Shown: in pieces, positions 1-11,927 of the stretch
Layout of the letters: every line of letters starts with the position of its first letter
Position numbering within the stretch: position 1 is the first letter of the stretch
Assembly: GCA_036346395.1 (NCBI GenBank)
Contig: CM070596.1
Span: 3,844,001 to 3,908,000 of the forward strand
Origin: Hsuehochloa calcarea
Lineage: Eukaryota; Streptophyta; Magnoliopsida; Poales; Poaceae
Length of the DNA: 64,000 nucleotides
Direction of reading: 5' to 3'
Notes under the pieces: generated by a model
What the model was told of the DNA's origin: nothing
The model's database searches: none
Seen by the model: only the letters and a program-made list of their open reading frames with translations
Position numbers and translations under genes: made by a program

Positions 1-390
1 TGATTCACTCGAATACGAGATAGCCAAGACGAAGAAGCTAAGGGAGGAAAAAAGAAGATCTACTGAGGAAGCTTCAGGAGGCTAATTCTGCAACTCATGA
101 GTTGCAGAATGAGATAAATAGTAAGTGTTGAACTTAAGACTGCTTATACAATTAACTTTCTTTTCTTCTTCTAACTCTTTTTCCTTGACAGAAAAAGATG
201 TTGAAATGGGTAAACTTCATATTAAGGTCGAATTAAAGACCCTGGTCGTCAACGAGCTTACCCGTATCGGCAAAGAAAAAGAAAAGATTATCAAGTCGTG
301 GGAAGAGCAGTGCGCAAAGAGTGCGGCCTCCCACAATGACGAAGTCAAGAAGCTTGACATTCGACTAGAAGGTAAAAAAAATATTTGCAT
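1..390 (+). pseudogene. Coiled-coil protein remnant, unidentified
   Basis: The first 120 bases and the stretch from about 191 to 371 read as two charged, heptad-like peptide segments (for example KLQEANSATHELQNEI, then KDVEMGKLHIKVELKTL), separated by an apparent intron running from a GTAAGT donor after position 119 to a TTGACAG acceptor before 191. A run of A's near position 50 breaks the upstream frame, so the piece as it stands is not one open frame. Both ends are incomplete: the window starts inside it, and a GTAAAA donor follows near 371 with no later exon found. The composition (K/E-rich, coiled coil) resembles proteins often annotated as transposon-related in rice, but no family was recognised. 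Confidence 0.35.
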
Positions 391-394
391 ATGA

Positions 395-1688
395 CCAGTT
401 TTGCTGACTAGTCTTTGGAAGGCATTGTCCTTATTAGTCTTACTCTTTACGGAGCAAGCAGTTGAAATAAAATAACTCCAGGGCGCGCATGCATGCGTCC
501 ATGTCAAGGTCGAAGTAATCCGCCAAGTCGAACTAGTTTTCCTCATCCCAAGTCCATGCCATGTTCACATGAGCAATGACAAAGCGAAGGGAGTGAATGA
601 TGAATGCTTGAATGAAGTGATCTTCAAGAATCCAACACCTTCTTCCCCACAGACGGCGTCATTATCGACGATCAGTCGCCGATCTTATGAAATAAAATAG
701 AGGAAATAACAAAGAGTTTTGGAAGAAAATGAGATTGCTCTTTATTGCTATGAACTGGATCCTTTATAGAAGGTGCCTTTGACAAGGCGGTGGACTAATC
801 CTAATTACACTGAGCGTAGTTCTTACTATACTATTGAATCAGAGTTGAAATATGAATCTAGTATTGATTGTGATGCTTCAATCTGATGCCCTTGTTCCTC
901 CTACTTCGTCTTTAAATAACCATCGAAGTTGTGATAGTTACCCCTAAAGAAGACGTCTGTCGAAAGTGACACGTTCGGTCGGAGGGATAGTTGTTGTCAG
1001 TGAAACAGTAACTGATCGTCGGTTTAATGTCTGTGAGATATCAAACCGTATAGTGGTTATTGTCAATGTCTTATGATCATGAAACGTCGTGTGGTATGGA
1101 ACAAATACGATATGTGTTCCATTCGTCACACAGTAAGAATATATTTGGAGTTAGATCCAGATGTCAGCTCAAGGCTTCTATGAGCAGTCATATGGTCGCG
1201 GATTGGGTACAGGACCTCATCTGACCAAGGTACTCATAAGTAACCTCTGGAATCTTTAATACCACGGGGGTCGTTAGCATTAGGAGTTACGACTATGAAG
1301 ACGTATGATCTTTTAATTATGCATTAAAGTAATACATGAAAATTTTAATACTCGACATACCCCAAAAGTAATTGCTACAATACATATTGCCAAGGACCAA
1401 GGTGGACTGGGGCAAGTAGCAAATCGGCAATATACTCCTAGATGTGTACTGTACGTACGTCTGGGTCGATTTTTATGACACGTTTAGTTAAGAGAGTTTT
1501 GCAAGGATCCCTGAAACGGTAGCTGATCTTTGCGTTCATCAACGATTGATCTACTGCCACTACCTACACGTAGATACGCTCCAAGAGAGCCTGCCTCCCA
1601 GGGCCAGCACCGTGTATGAGATGAGGATCCTCTGAATGTTCTCCCAACAGTGGAGTATATAGTTCACATGATCTTGCCTTGATTATAC
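395..1688. other. Gene-less stretch
   Basis: No open frame with recognisable protein features and no clear repeat boundaries are visible here. The composition is mixed, with short open frames only. It may be the degraded continuation of the remnant to its left. Confidence 0.4.
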
Positions 1689-2084
1689 ATTTGCAGATAA
1701 GGAACTTTTTATTTATTTTTTAATCCTTTTAAAAAAATATTTTAAAGATATTCTTTTTCTAACTTTATTTTCAATTCTGACCCCTTTGATCACGTTATGA
1801 CACGTGGTGTGATCAAACTTTGTTGTCATGCCACAGACCGCGGCGTGACCAAAATTCCCTATGGACGTGTCTGTTTTTTGGCTAAGTCCTGTCACACTAC
1901 TCCTTTTGGCGTGATAGCATAGTTTGATCACGCCGCGATCGGTGGCGTGACAGCACAATTTGATTATACCACGGGTTATAGCGTGATCAAATGGATCATA
2001 ATTGAAAATAAAGTTAGGAGGAGTCTATCTCTAAAATAACATTTTTAAAAGAAATTAAATAATAAAAAGGATTTGCAGATAAGG
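1689..2084. mobile_element. Small inverted-repeat element flanked by a 14-bp direct repeat
   Basis: A 14-bp direct repeat, ATTTGCAGATAAGG, occurs at 1689-1702 and 2071-2084. Between the copies the two ends are imperfect inverted repeats of about 80 bp: T-rich ends followed by a shared CTAACTTTATTTTCAATT-type segment read outward on each side. The middle repeats a GCGTGAC/GTGATCAAA motif in both orientations, so the whole element can fold back. No coding capacity is seen. The direct repeat is longer than the usual duplications of DNA transposons (2-10 bp), so the exact boundary is uncertain. Most likely it is a non-autonomous DNA transposon of the MITE or foldback kind. Confidence 0.5.
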
Positions 2085-4575
2085 TATAACTTTTAACCTC
2101 ATTGTTGAGCCTAAAATTAATGATCAGTTCCAGGGCATGGGTTTTCTTTTCCTAATAGCTGTTGGCCTTGAGACGAGTGTTATATATATGTTGTGCGGTA
2201 GAGTACACGCTTGTTTGTGTTAAGAGTATATGTATTGTAAAATTATAAGGGGTAGAACGGACTCAATAAGAATGATTTGTATCCGATATGGTTTATTTCA
2301 TATCTGTAGTAGCCTTTCATTCCATATCTATTGTAGATTGCCTTAATCTCTTATCTCTAATAGAGTGTCTGGCTTATTTAGTATCTTTTTGAAATGAAAT
2401 AGCAAAACTAGCTTTCGTTCAAATAAAATGTCAAAAATAACATTTTTACCATACAAAACCATCACAAAAAGTGACATACTGCGAACTGGACCGCGACAGG
2501 TTACTTGCCACGAGCCTACCGCGATACCACCTGCGGTTCTCTGGGACAATTTGAGGTAACTGAACTGCTACAACAGACGACACATCTTCGTGCCATTTTT
2601 ATCATTTGGAGGGGCTAAATTTATTATTTCATCGCAAAAAAAAAAAACAGATCAAATGAACCAAAATCTCATCCCTAGTAACCTTCCACATCTAACAGTT
2701 TGTTTACCTTTGCCCCTGCATTTTCGTCCCATTTAAATAGCTACTCATGATGATGAGATAGATGGACGAATGGAGGGTGGATCCCCAATTGCCTGCCTGC
2801 CAGCCAGCCTATCTCAGGTCGATTGACACGTACTACTGCTCACTAGTAGCGCGGTACAAATGCATCCCATTACCTTGCATGGTTCTTGCTGGTTCATCAG
2901 ATCAACCACCGCCTCACGTAGCTTTCGTACCGCTATACTCGACCACGCAACGCCTCTCCCCACTTGGAATCTACTTGCGCATGTCACAATGCATAAAGAG
3001 AAGAGAAGAGAAGACGCGTTACATACAGCTGCCTGCTCTGCTCATGGACACCTTTCTCTGCTTGTGTGTTCCCTCTTCCTTCCGTGAGAGCAATGGAGGG
3101 GGATCCGGAAGTCAGAAGCCGACTGCCCGCACCGCCACTCGCCTTCTCCTCCCGCGCGCTGTCACCCTCCTATTTCCCCTGCGCCGGCGCCACCCTTCTC
3201 ATATTCCTCCTGACGTCAACGCCGCCCTCCTCCTGCCTGAGCTGCCGCCGTCCTACTCCTGACACCGACTGTTTTATTTTATTTTCTTTTTAAAAAAGAA
3301 AATTGTACATTTCTTTTTTTCTTATATAGATGAATTATTTATGTAATCCTTGAATTGATTACTTGTGTAATCATGGAATTAGATCAATTATCGTTAATTG
3401 TCGTCAAGATTTACTTTGTGTAAATTATCATTAATTGCCATTAATTGTCGTTAAGATTTACTTGAGTGCGAATTATCGTTAATTGTCGGTAGTTGTCGTT
3501 AATTGTTATTAAACAGCGTCAAGCAAGCCCTCTTTTGCCTCAAGGGCATTTCATAATTTCCAACTCAGAAGCTCCAACCAGTATATTAAAAATTAAATTG
3601 TCAAACATCAAATATTTTGAGCTTAACTGTTCAACCCTACCTTTATTCAATGAAGCTGTTTTTCAAAAAAAGCTACGATCACACCAACCGCCACCCAAAT
3701 AGGCGTCCGTCGGCATCGACAGCCGTCCTCCACCACGTGCAGTGGCATGAAGTACACAGGTCACACAAAAACAAATGCTGAATGCATGATGATTTTCCAG
3801 AATCTTCCAGCTAGGAATAGGATCAGCCAGCTCCGACACGCGTTTGCATTGCATGCACCAAGATCCGAGCGGGGCATGTCTGCACTTTTGGAGCCAGCCT
3901 CGATCGTCGGTGCCCATAAACTCAGCCAAGTACTCCATATTTTCAGTCAAGATATAGAGCATTGATTACTGAACAATGACCAACCATTTTCTCCGGCTAG
4001 TTAGTGCTCACGCATCGAGGATCAGAAGCAAGCAACGCAATGTTCCTAGCTTAGCTAGCTTCTTGCTGTATTAACAGTGCAGTGCAGTGCAGTGCAGTGC
4101 TTGTGTCAATCAATTTGCTGTATTATTATTGCCTTCATCAATTCGCTGCTATTACGATCAAGATCGACGCGGTAGTGCAGTACCAGCTGATCGATGACAT
4201 CGATCGATGGGTGATCAGCAGCTGTTCTCCAACATCTACTCGTCTTCAGCACGGCACCGGGTATTCATCAATCGTACACGGTCACAGGATGCTTGCCTGA
4301 CAAGAAGCAACGAGCTAGAGGGCAAGGAAAGAAAAGATTCATGTAACTGATCAATGACCTGCACTGCGTGTGACCGTGCTGTACCGTACTAGCCATACAG
4401 CTATGTATATACTGCCATACTGACGGTACTGCACATCTCCTGCGTAAGGCAAGGCAACCTTCCAGCCTGCGAGATTCAGTTTTCTTTCTTGAATTTTGGA
4501 CACTTTTGATCTGTAGGTTATCATAATTTCAAACCACCTGAGCCCGGCCTGCTGCCCTCTCGCTGCTGCAGTCCC
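2085..4575. other. Gene-less stretch with simple repeats
   Basis: An open frame from 2762 to 3262 runs through Pro/Arg/Ser-rich GC-rich sequence with no recognisable domain and is not called as a gene. From 3390 to 3515 a TAATTGTCGTTAA-like motif recurs several times. At 4076-4101 there is a short GTGCA tandem array. Nothing else is supported. Confidence 0.4.
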
Positions 4576-4735
4576 CCACTCCGTTTAATAATATTTTTTG
4601 AAGAAATTTTTAAATATAGAAAATAAGATCAAAAAATTATAAAACTTTTCGTGGAGCCTCCCGGTACAGTGTACTTGCTTGTGTAAATTTTTTAAAAAAA
4701 AATTATCTGTTCTGATTTTTTTCTCAAAAATTCAT

Positions 4736-6543
4736 TTAAGTATACTGTTTGTAGGAATTTTCTAATATAGAAAATGAGGTCCAAATATTATGTTTTTTTC
4801 AGACTCCTTACAGTGAACTTGATTGTGTAATTTTTACAGAATTTTATATGCTCTGAAATTGTCTCAACAAATTAAGGGTTTAGCCCTCTAAAATTAGGAC
4901 GAAAGGTTTAGGAAATTATGGTTTCATGATTTTATGTTACTTGGAATGTGGGAAGTTTAGTACCACACGACTACTCTAGGTAAGAGACACTCCCTCCTCC
5001 GCACATCTGTCACCCCGTCGCTGATGTCCCCTTACCCACAGTACTCGCTTCTATGGCGTCCTGAATCTCTGGACTCGACTCCCGATTGATTCGCTTGCGC
5101 GCCTCCACCAGTAAGGGTGTTGTGTGATGCTTCGCAGAATTTTTTAGGTAGAATCATTCGAACCGATATGGAATCCTCCATGTCCGCATAGCCAAATGCA
5201 ATGACCAGATGAAAAAGAGAGGTGGATCAAACACAAGTAGGTGAATAGCAAAAACTAAATTAAAATGGCAAACTATTATAACTTGTAACATAAGAGTGCA
5301 AGTTCTAGAGTATAAAGAAGCAAATATATATGCCAGATTATACTATGCATTGCAGTACACGAAGAGTATGAAACAACAACATTTCAATATAATATTTTAG
5401 GGCATCTTCATAATCACACGAGCGTTCTCGGCGCATTCAATTGTTCTCGGCGCATTCAATTGTATTATGTAGAAGCTCTATAAAGTACTCTGCTTCAACT
5501 CCGTAGTGTAGTAATGTGATGATGAACCTTAATGTTAATGTCCTTTTGGGTTGATTGTTGAGAAAAAATGCAATGATTTATTTCTTGTGAACCAAAATAA
5601 ACTTAATACGAATTAATAACAAACCTTCCTATGTTGTTAACTTATTTGTTAAGTTGTACAAAGTAGTTGTGAAGAGATGTTTTCTTTTTACATGATTGTT
5701 ATGAATTACTACTCAATACGTGAGTTTAGAATCCACTATGGAAATTCTATTACGATGAGGTCAGGCACTGAAAGATTTATTGCCCTGTGCTGCGTGACAG
5801 CAGAGGACAATAAGAAGTTAGCACTCGAGGCTAACGATCAACTTCTACTTACTATAATAAGCTTTTTATAGGTTTGGCTTGGCGGTTTAGGCTTTACCTA
5901 TAATGCTGTGACACCGGCTAAAACTTGTGCCTGGCCGTAAAAAAGGGTTCATAATATGTTCGGTCCAATTGTCTGCTTGGTTAATAACTTATAATTTACA
6001 TGAATGGTTCGTAAGTAATTCATATATTTTGTATATGCAATAAGTATGTATTTATATGCATTTGAAGTATGTATTTAAATGGACCAGATATGTTTGCAAT
6101 AATGGTTCCTAATATGTTTGGTTTAACACCGGTGTGGCGTTGTGAAGCGTCACACAATACCCTTGCTGGTGGAGGTGCGCAAGCGAATCAACCGGGAGTC
6201 AAGTCCAGAGATTCGGCACGCCATAAAAGCAAGCATTACGGGTAAGGGGGGACAACAACGACGGGGCGACAGATGTGCTGAGGAGGGAGTGTCTCTTACC
6301 TAGAGTAGTCATGTGGTACTAAACTTCCCACATTCCAAGTAACATGAAATTATAAAATCCTAATTTTATAAACATTTCGTCCTAATTTTTAGACCTAAAC
6401 CTTTAATTTGTCGAGGCAATTTCAGAGTATATAAAATCTGTAAAAATTACACAATCAAGTCCACTGTGTAAAGAGCCTAAAAACCATAATATTTGGATCT
6501 CATTTTCTATATTTAGAAATTCATATAAAAAATATATTCTTAA
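4736..6543. mobile_element. Long-inverted-repeat element (MULE or foldback type)
   Basis: Two arms of about 400 bp, 4736-5136 and 6141-6543, are inverted copies of one another at roughly 85-90% identity by eye. Both contain, for example, ACTACTCTAGGTAAGAGACA (left at 4970-4989, right as its complement). A diverged extra copy of the outer part of the arm lies just outside at about 4590-4710. The central 1 kb (5137-6140) has no recognisable transposase; its longest frame (5677-5871) matches nothing known to me. Inside it a 19-bp unit (GTTCTCGGCGCATTCAATT) is repeated twice at 5424-5461. Long terminal inverted repeats with a short unrelated centre suggest a non-autonomous Mutator-like or foldback element. 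The target-site duplication could not be fixed. Confidence 0.6.
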
Positions 6544-6840
6544 GCAGTGGTATCGTCGTCCACAGGCGAAAGAAAGCGGTTTCTTTGCTGTGCACTGACG
6601 CTTGCAGTGGTTCGAGGGGCTAGAAATAGAATTTTGATGCTAAGAAGACTATATTTAAAATTATGATGATCTATGGAGCCAAAAGTGTCGGAGACTGTTC
6701 TTTCTTTCCTAAGCAGCTAAGAGTGAAATGATCAGTCATTCAGCATTGTTGGATCTTTCTGTTTGTTGGGTGACAATCGATCCATCCTTCTCGCTCCAGC
6801 GACGCGCACTTTCAGACAATTAATACTGAAACAAATTAAG

Positions 6841-6969
6841 CAGAATGTGATTGTGTTCTGCATTTACAGTGGCTTCCAGGAGATGGAGTTGTTGTGATGT
6901 AGTGGTAGCAGAATATGAGTGTGACGACGTGGGGCGCAGTGTTTTGTTGGAGAGAAGCAAATTAAGCAG
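6841..6969. repeat. Left half of a foldback sequence split by the Copia insertion
   Basis: The segment starting at 6841 (CAGAATGTGATTGTGTTC) is the inverted complement of 11906-11927, on the far side of the Copia element. Removing the Copia element and one copy of its AGCAG duplication leaves a sequence of about 150 bp with these 21-22 bp ends as terminal inverted repeats. It is most simply a small MITE-like or hairpin sequence that served as the target for the retrotransposon. Confidence 0.55.
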
Positions 6970-7073
6970 TATTAGGATAATTACTAATGTACCCCTGTAC
7001 CTGTACATGGCTATATATATGAAAGGCACCCCACCACTTGGGTGTGTGGTGATTCCCCCAATCTCATTCTGCA
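6970..7073 (+). repeat. 5' LTR of the Copia element (104 bp)
   Basis: It begins TATTAGGATAATTAC and ends CATTCTGCA, immediately before the primer-binding site. It starts with TA rather than the usual TG. At 104 bp it is among the shorter LTRs expected for an element of this internal size. A TATATATATG segment near 7011 may be a TATA-like core. Confidence 0.9.
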
Positions 7074-7085
7074 TGGTATCAGAGC
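7074..7085 (+). promoter_or_regulatory. Primer-binding site for reverse transcription
   Basis: TGGTATCAGAGC, complementary to the 3' end of plant initiator tRNA-Met, lies directly after the 5' LTR. The same 12 bases occur at 24063-24074 in the other LTR element of the window. Confidence 0.9.
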
Positions 7086-7430
7086 AATTGCTGGGCTTCT
7101 AAACCCTAGCCCTTCACACCTCCACAGCCGGCACCTTCTCCCGGCGCCTCTTCCCCCCGGCCGGCCACCACCACCCCCGGCCATCTCCCTTCCGCCTCTC
7201 TGCACCAGGCCGCCACCCTCTCCCGGCCGACTCCCCTCCTTGCCAACAACCCAACCAAACCCCTACATTCCCGGCAACAACCCACCCCTATCCCCTCACC
7301 GGCCAACACAATCTCCCTTAACAACCTCTGCTGGCCACCCCCCCTGCAAACACCTCCTGCCGCCGGCCACCTCCCCTCCCAATCTCGGCTGCCACCCGGC
7401 GCCGCCCAAACCCATCCGTCTCGCCACGCC

Positions 7431-10400
7431 ATGGCGACGTCCTCCTCGTCATCGAGCGGTACCACGGCCTCCACCGGATCAGATGTCGCGCCGCCCATCT
7501 TCGTCGCCCCCTACGCGACGATCGCCGTCAAGTCGCACGTCCCGGTGGCCCTCGAGTTGAAGCGCACCAACTTCAACCGCTGGTCCCCGTTCTTCCTCTC
7601 GCTGTGCGGCAAGTTCGAGCCGCTCGCGATGTCGATGGCTCGCCGCGGCAGACGCCTACGAGATGCTCGATGGCGATCGCCGACTCCTGCGTCCACAGTT
7701 GGCTCCTCGGCTCCGTCGCGGACGACGTCCTCGGCCTCGCCCTCGCGCATGACTGACCAGACTGCCCGCCAACTTTGGGTCGCCATCGAAGCTCTCTTTC
7801 AGGCGAACAAAGCTTCACGCGTTGTGTTCCTCGGCCACGAAGTTCCACTCCATGGCACGGTACTCTCTCCATTGGCAATCTTGCCGCCGAAGATGAAGGC
7901 CACCGCAGATGCGTTGCGTGACGTTGGCCACGCCGTCCTCGACTCGCAGCTCGTCCTCAATCTGCTGCGCGGCCTCAACCCTCGCTTCTCCAGCACCGCC
8001 GACAACATTGCCGACTCGATCCACTACCGACCTTCGCCACCGCACGCGAAGCCGGTCTGAAGGAACTCCGTCTCGCCAACGAAGGCAAGGTCGCCACCGA
8101 GATCGCACTCCACGCCGCTCCTCGCCTTGCGAAGGCGGCGTGCCACGCCGCCGGCTACGGCGGCGCGCGCAGCCGCCACGGAACGACGGCGGCGGCCCAA
8201 AGAATGGGCGATGGCGGTCGCCAAGCGGCGGCGCCGATCACGACGAGGCCACCGCTTATCGGAAGAAAAGCGGCCGCGGCCACTACGAAGCGGCGGCGAT
8301 CGCGGGCGCCACTCCCCGCCGCCTGGATGTGCTTCACTCCGGGCGCGATCACGGCAGCGATGGCGACACCCATTGGGCGCGCGCGGCGGCCGTGGCGTGC
8401 TCCACAGCCCGGCATTCTGGGCGCGCACCCGCAGGCGCACACCGCGTTCGCGCCCGCACAGTTCAGTGCCGCGCCGGCCTCGCTACCTGCTCCACCACAG
8501 CAAGGTGCCGGCGGGTGGGATCAGGCCGGCCTTGTCACCGCCCTGAACCAGATGGCGCTTCAGGGCGCCAACAACTGGGTCCTTGACACCGGCGCCACTG
8601 CTCATATGTCGTCGACGGATGGTATACTGCTCTCCCGCCTACCCCACTCCAATTCCTTCATTACTGTAGGCAATGGCAGCACCATACCAATTTCCGGTCG
8701 TGGCACATCCACCCTACCAGTAGCTGACACCACATTTCACCTAAGCGATGTCCTCATTGCTCCCGCTCTAGTGCGCAATTTGCTTTCTGTTCGTCAGTTC
8801 ACTCGCGACAATAACTGTTCCATTGAGTTTGACGCCTTCGGTTTTTCTGTTAAGGATCGGCGGACGGGGCGCGTGACGTTTCGCTGCAATAGCCGCGGGG
8901 ACCTCTACACCCTTCCTTCGCCCACGCCTCACAGTTGCAGCCTCGCCACTTCGTCCACCTTGTGGCATCATCGCCTCGGTCACCCCGGCCCCTCCGCCCT
9001 CGCCACCCTTCAACACATGTCGGTCATAGCATGTAATAAGAGTCCGCGGTCTTTGTGTCATGCCTGTCAGCTTGGCAAGCACACGCGACTCCCCTTTAGT
9101 AGTTCCACATCTATTACTACTACTCCTTTTGCTTTACTTCACTGTGATGTTTGGACATCTCCAGTTCCTAGCGCTTCAGGCTATAAATACTATCTTGTGT
9201 TACTTGATGATTATTCTCACTTTTGCTGGTCGTTCCCGTTACGCCATAAATCTGACGTGCAACGTCATATTGTTGATTTTGTCGCACTTGCTCACACACA
9301 GTTCGGCCTTATGCCCAAATGCTTCCAAGCCGATAACGGCACCGAATTCGTAAACAATGCCACCACTTCCTTCCTTACCAGTCGCGGCATTGCCTTACGT
9401 CTTTCGTGTCCATACACCTCGCCACAAAACGGCAAAGCTGAGCGCATGCTTCGTACCATCAACAACACAATACGCACCATCCTGATCCACGCATACATGC
9501 CTCCACCTTATTGGGCTGAAGCCCTCGCTGCTGCCACATATGTGCTTAACCGGCGCCCCTCCTCATCTGTGCATCACAGTATACCCTACCAGCTCCTGCA
9601 TCAGAAGCTCCCGGATTATTCCTCCCTCCGTGTGTTCGGCTGCCTCTGTTATCCGAACCTTAGTGCCACGACACCTCACAAGCTCTCCCCTCGTTCGACT
9701 CCATGCGTGTTCCTTGGGTACCCCTCCTCCCACAAGGGGTATCGTTGCCTGGACATGTCCAGCCGCCGTATCATTATCTCACGGCATGTTGTCTTCGATG
9801 AGCTTGTGTTCCCGTTCGCCTCGGCACCCTCGGCGGCCTCTGTGCCGTCTTCACTTGACTTTTGATCGTGGATCTTCACCGACGGCAGCTCCGCCACCTG
9901 GCGTTGAGCGACCGCGTACTACCTCAGTTGCTCCCTCCTCCGGCGAGGTTGAGCAGATGGACCTCCCGGACCCGGCGGTCATATCGCCGCCCCAGACCGA
10001 CCGCCGACCGCCGGCGGCGATCGCCGCTTCTGCGCTCGCTGCGGCGGCGCCTGTCGGTCCTCTCGCTCAGCCGCGCCCGGCCACGCTCACTTCGCTGGCG
10101 GCGGCGTCCCATCGTCTACCGGCGGCGATCCGCCGCCGGCCCGTGCCTCGGTGCCTCGACACTGTGGCCGCTCCGGCGCCACCGCCACCTTCGCGCCCCA
10201 CGACGCGATCTCAGACCGGCAGTCTACGTCCCGTCCACCGCCTCAACCTCTCCACCACGACGGCCTCGCCGATCCCGGCGAACTACCGCAGCGCGCTGGC
10301 CGACCCCAGTTGGCGCGCTGCGATGGCGGAGGAGTACAAGGCTCTCATGGACAACGGCACCTGGCGCCTCGTCCCTCGACCGTCCGGTGCTAACATTGTC

Positions 10401-11806
10401 ACCGGCAAGTGGCTGTACAAGCACAAGTTCCACTCCGACGGCTCCCTGGCACGGCACAAGGCTCGCTGGGTCGTCCGAGGCTTCTCCCAGCAGGCCGGCG
10501 TCGACTACGACGAGACGTTCAGCCCGGTTGTCAAACCGGCGACGATACGCACCGTTCTCAGCATCGCCGCCTCGCGTGCCTGGCCTGTTCACCAGCTCGA
10601 TGTGAAGAACGCCTTCCTCCACGGCCACCTGGAGGAAACCGTCTACTGCCAGCAGCCGTCGGGCTTCATCGACTCCGCCAACCCTGACTATGTCATCTTC
10701 TCGCTGCGAAGTCATCAGACGGGCTCAAGCAGCTCCCGGGCGTGGAACGGCCGCCTCGTACATCTGTCGCATCGGCTTCACTGCGACCAAGTCCGATGCA
10801 TCTCTCTTTGTTTACAAAGATGGAGATAGCGTCGCCTACCTGCTTCTGTACGTCGACGACATCATCCTCACGGCATCGTCACCGGCACTACTTCAGCACA
10901 TCATCGCGCGCCTCCACTCGGAGTTCGCCATGACGGACCTCGGCGACCTGCACCACTTTCTGGATCTCGGACGCGTGATGCGATGACGGGCTGTTTTTTG
11001 TCACTGGCAGCCAAGACGCCGTCGACCTCCTCCAGCGTGCTGGAATGTCCGAGTGCCACCCGACCGCGACGCCGGCCGATGCCCGGACCAAGCTGTCGGC
11101 CACCGCCGGCGCTCCGTGGGTGACCTGCGATCACGGAGCCTCGTTGGTGCACTCAATACGACCCGACACGGCCCGATCGGCCTATGCCGTCGGCAGATTA
11201 CGCTTGTTCATGCATGATCCCCGCGAGCCGCACCTCGCGCTGATCAAGCGCATCCTGCGGTACGTCAAGGGTTCTCTTTCTGCTGGTCTTCACCTCGGCG
11301 TCGGCACCGTCAACCAGATCATCGCCTACTCCGATGCCGACTGGGCGGGCTGCCCCGACACGCGCCGCTCCACCTCCGGCTTCTGCGTCTTCCTCGGCGA
11401 CAACCTGGTTTCCTGGTCATCCAAGCGCCAAACCATGGTCTCCCACTCCGGCTGAAGCGTAATATCGTCTTTGTGGCTCATGTCGTGGCGAATCTTTGTT
11501 GGTTGCGGCGCCTTCTTCAGAACGCACATCTCGGTCTCCGTCGCGACGGTCGTTTACTGCGACAACGTCAGTGCCGTCTACATGACGGCCAATCCAGTCC
11601 ATCATCGTCGCACAAAGCATATCGAGATCGACATCCACTTCGTCCGCGAGAAGGTTGCATTGGGACAGGTTCGAGTGCTCCATGTTCCCTCGACACACCA
11701 GTTCGCGGATATCATGACCAAGGGTCTCCCTGTACAGCTGTTTAGTGATTTCCGGACCAGTCTGTGCGTCTGTGATCCTACCGCTACGACTGCGGGCGGG
11801 TATTAG
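7431..11806 (+). pseudogene. Broken Copia gag-pol coding region
   Basis: Gag begins at the ATG at 7431 and stays open to about 8060. A second frame (8204-9865) carries the aspartic protease motif DTGA (near 8585), the GAG-pre-integrase motif LWHHRLGHPG (near 8961) and the integrase core with HCDVW, QADNGTEF and KAER as the D, D and E positions (about 9140 to 9440). Reverse transcriptase follows in other frames: KWLYKHKFHSDG, ARWVVRGFSQ, VKNAFLHG (10400-10625), then YVDDI near 10849. RNase H shows DADWAG near 11334 and YCDN near 11557, ending with the usual Copia C-terminus (ADIMTKGLP). Normal Copia elements encode all this in one polyprotein. Here at least five frame changes or stops separate the pieces, so no intact polyprotein can be made. 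Confidence 0.88.
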
Positions 11807-11904
11807 GATAATTACTAATGTACCCCTGTACCTGTACATGGCTATATATATGAAAGGCACGCCACCACTTGGGTGTGTGGTGATTCCCCCAATCTCATTC
11901 TGCA
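11801..11904 (+). repeat. 3' LTR of the Copia element (104 bp)
   Basis: It matches the 5' LTR at 103 of 104 positions by eye and is preceded by a purine tract. The duplication AGCAG follows at 11905-11909, after which the right half of the interrupted foldback sequence resumes. Confidence 0.9.
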
Positions 11905-11927
11905 AGCAGGAACACAATCACATTCTG
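11905..11927. repeat. Right end of the interrupted foldback sequence
   Basis: GCAGGAACACAATCACATTC and the bases after it are the inverted complement of 6841-6861, on the other side of the Copia element. They form the right terminal repeat of the small element that the Copia copy entered. Confidence 0.55.

Larger units (their letters stand above)
6965..11909 (+). mobile_element. Ty1/Copia LTR retrotransposon, full length with very short LTRs
   Basis: The element runs 6970-11904 (4935 bp). The LTRs are 6970-7073 and 11801-11904, 104 bp each, differing at one position by eye (C at 7030, G at 11861). It is flanked by the 5-bp duplication AGCAG (6965-6969 and 11905-11909). The primer-binding site TGGTATCAGAGC at 7074-7085 follows the 5' LTR directly and fits initiator tRNA-Met. 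A purine-rich GCGGGCGGG (11792-11800) precedes the 3' LTR. The internal order is gag, protease, integrase, reverse transcriptase, RNase H, which defines Copia. The near-identical LTRs indicate recent insertion, yet the coding region is broken, so the copy was probably mobilised by enzymes from another element. Confidence 0.92.

Noticed and set aside
2762..3262. 166-aa open frame
   Set aside because: No recognisable domain, GC-rich low-complexity composition, two overlapping alternative frames and no splice or homology support.
7106..7498. Minus-strand open frame of 130 aa in the Copia leader
   Set aside because: Gly/Arg-rich product of GC-rich sequence antisense to the gag leader; a compositional shadow.
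7909..8586. Several long Arg/Ala-rich frames on both strands
   Set aside because: They overlap the Copia gag region, are compositional, and lack the zinc knuckle or other motifs.
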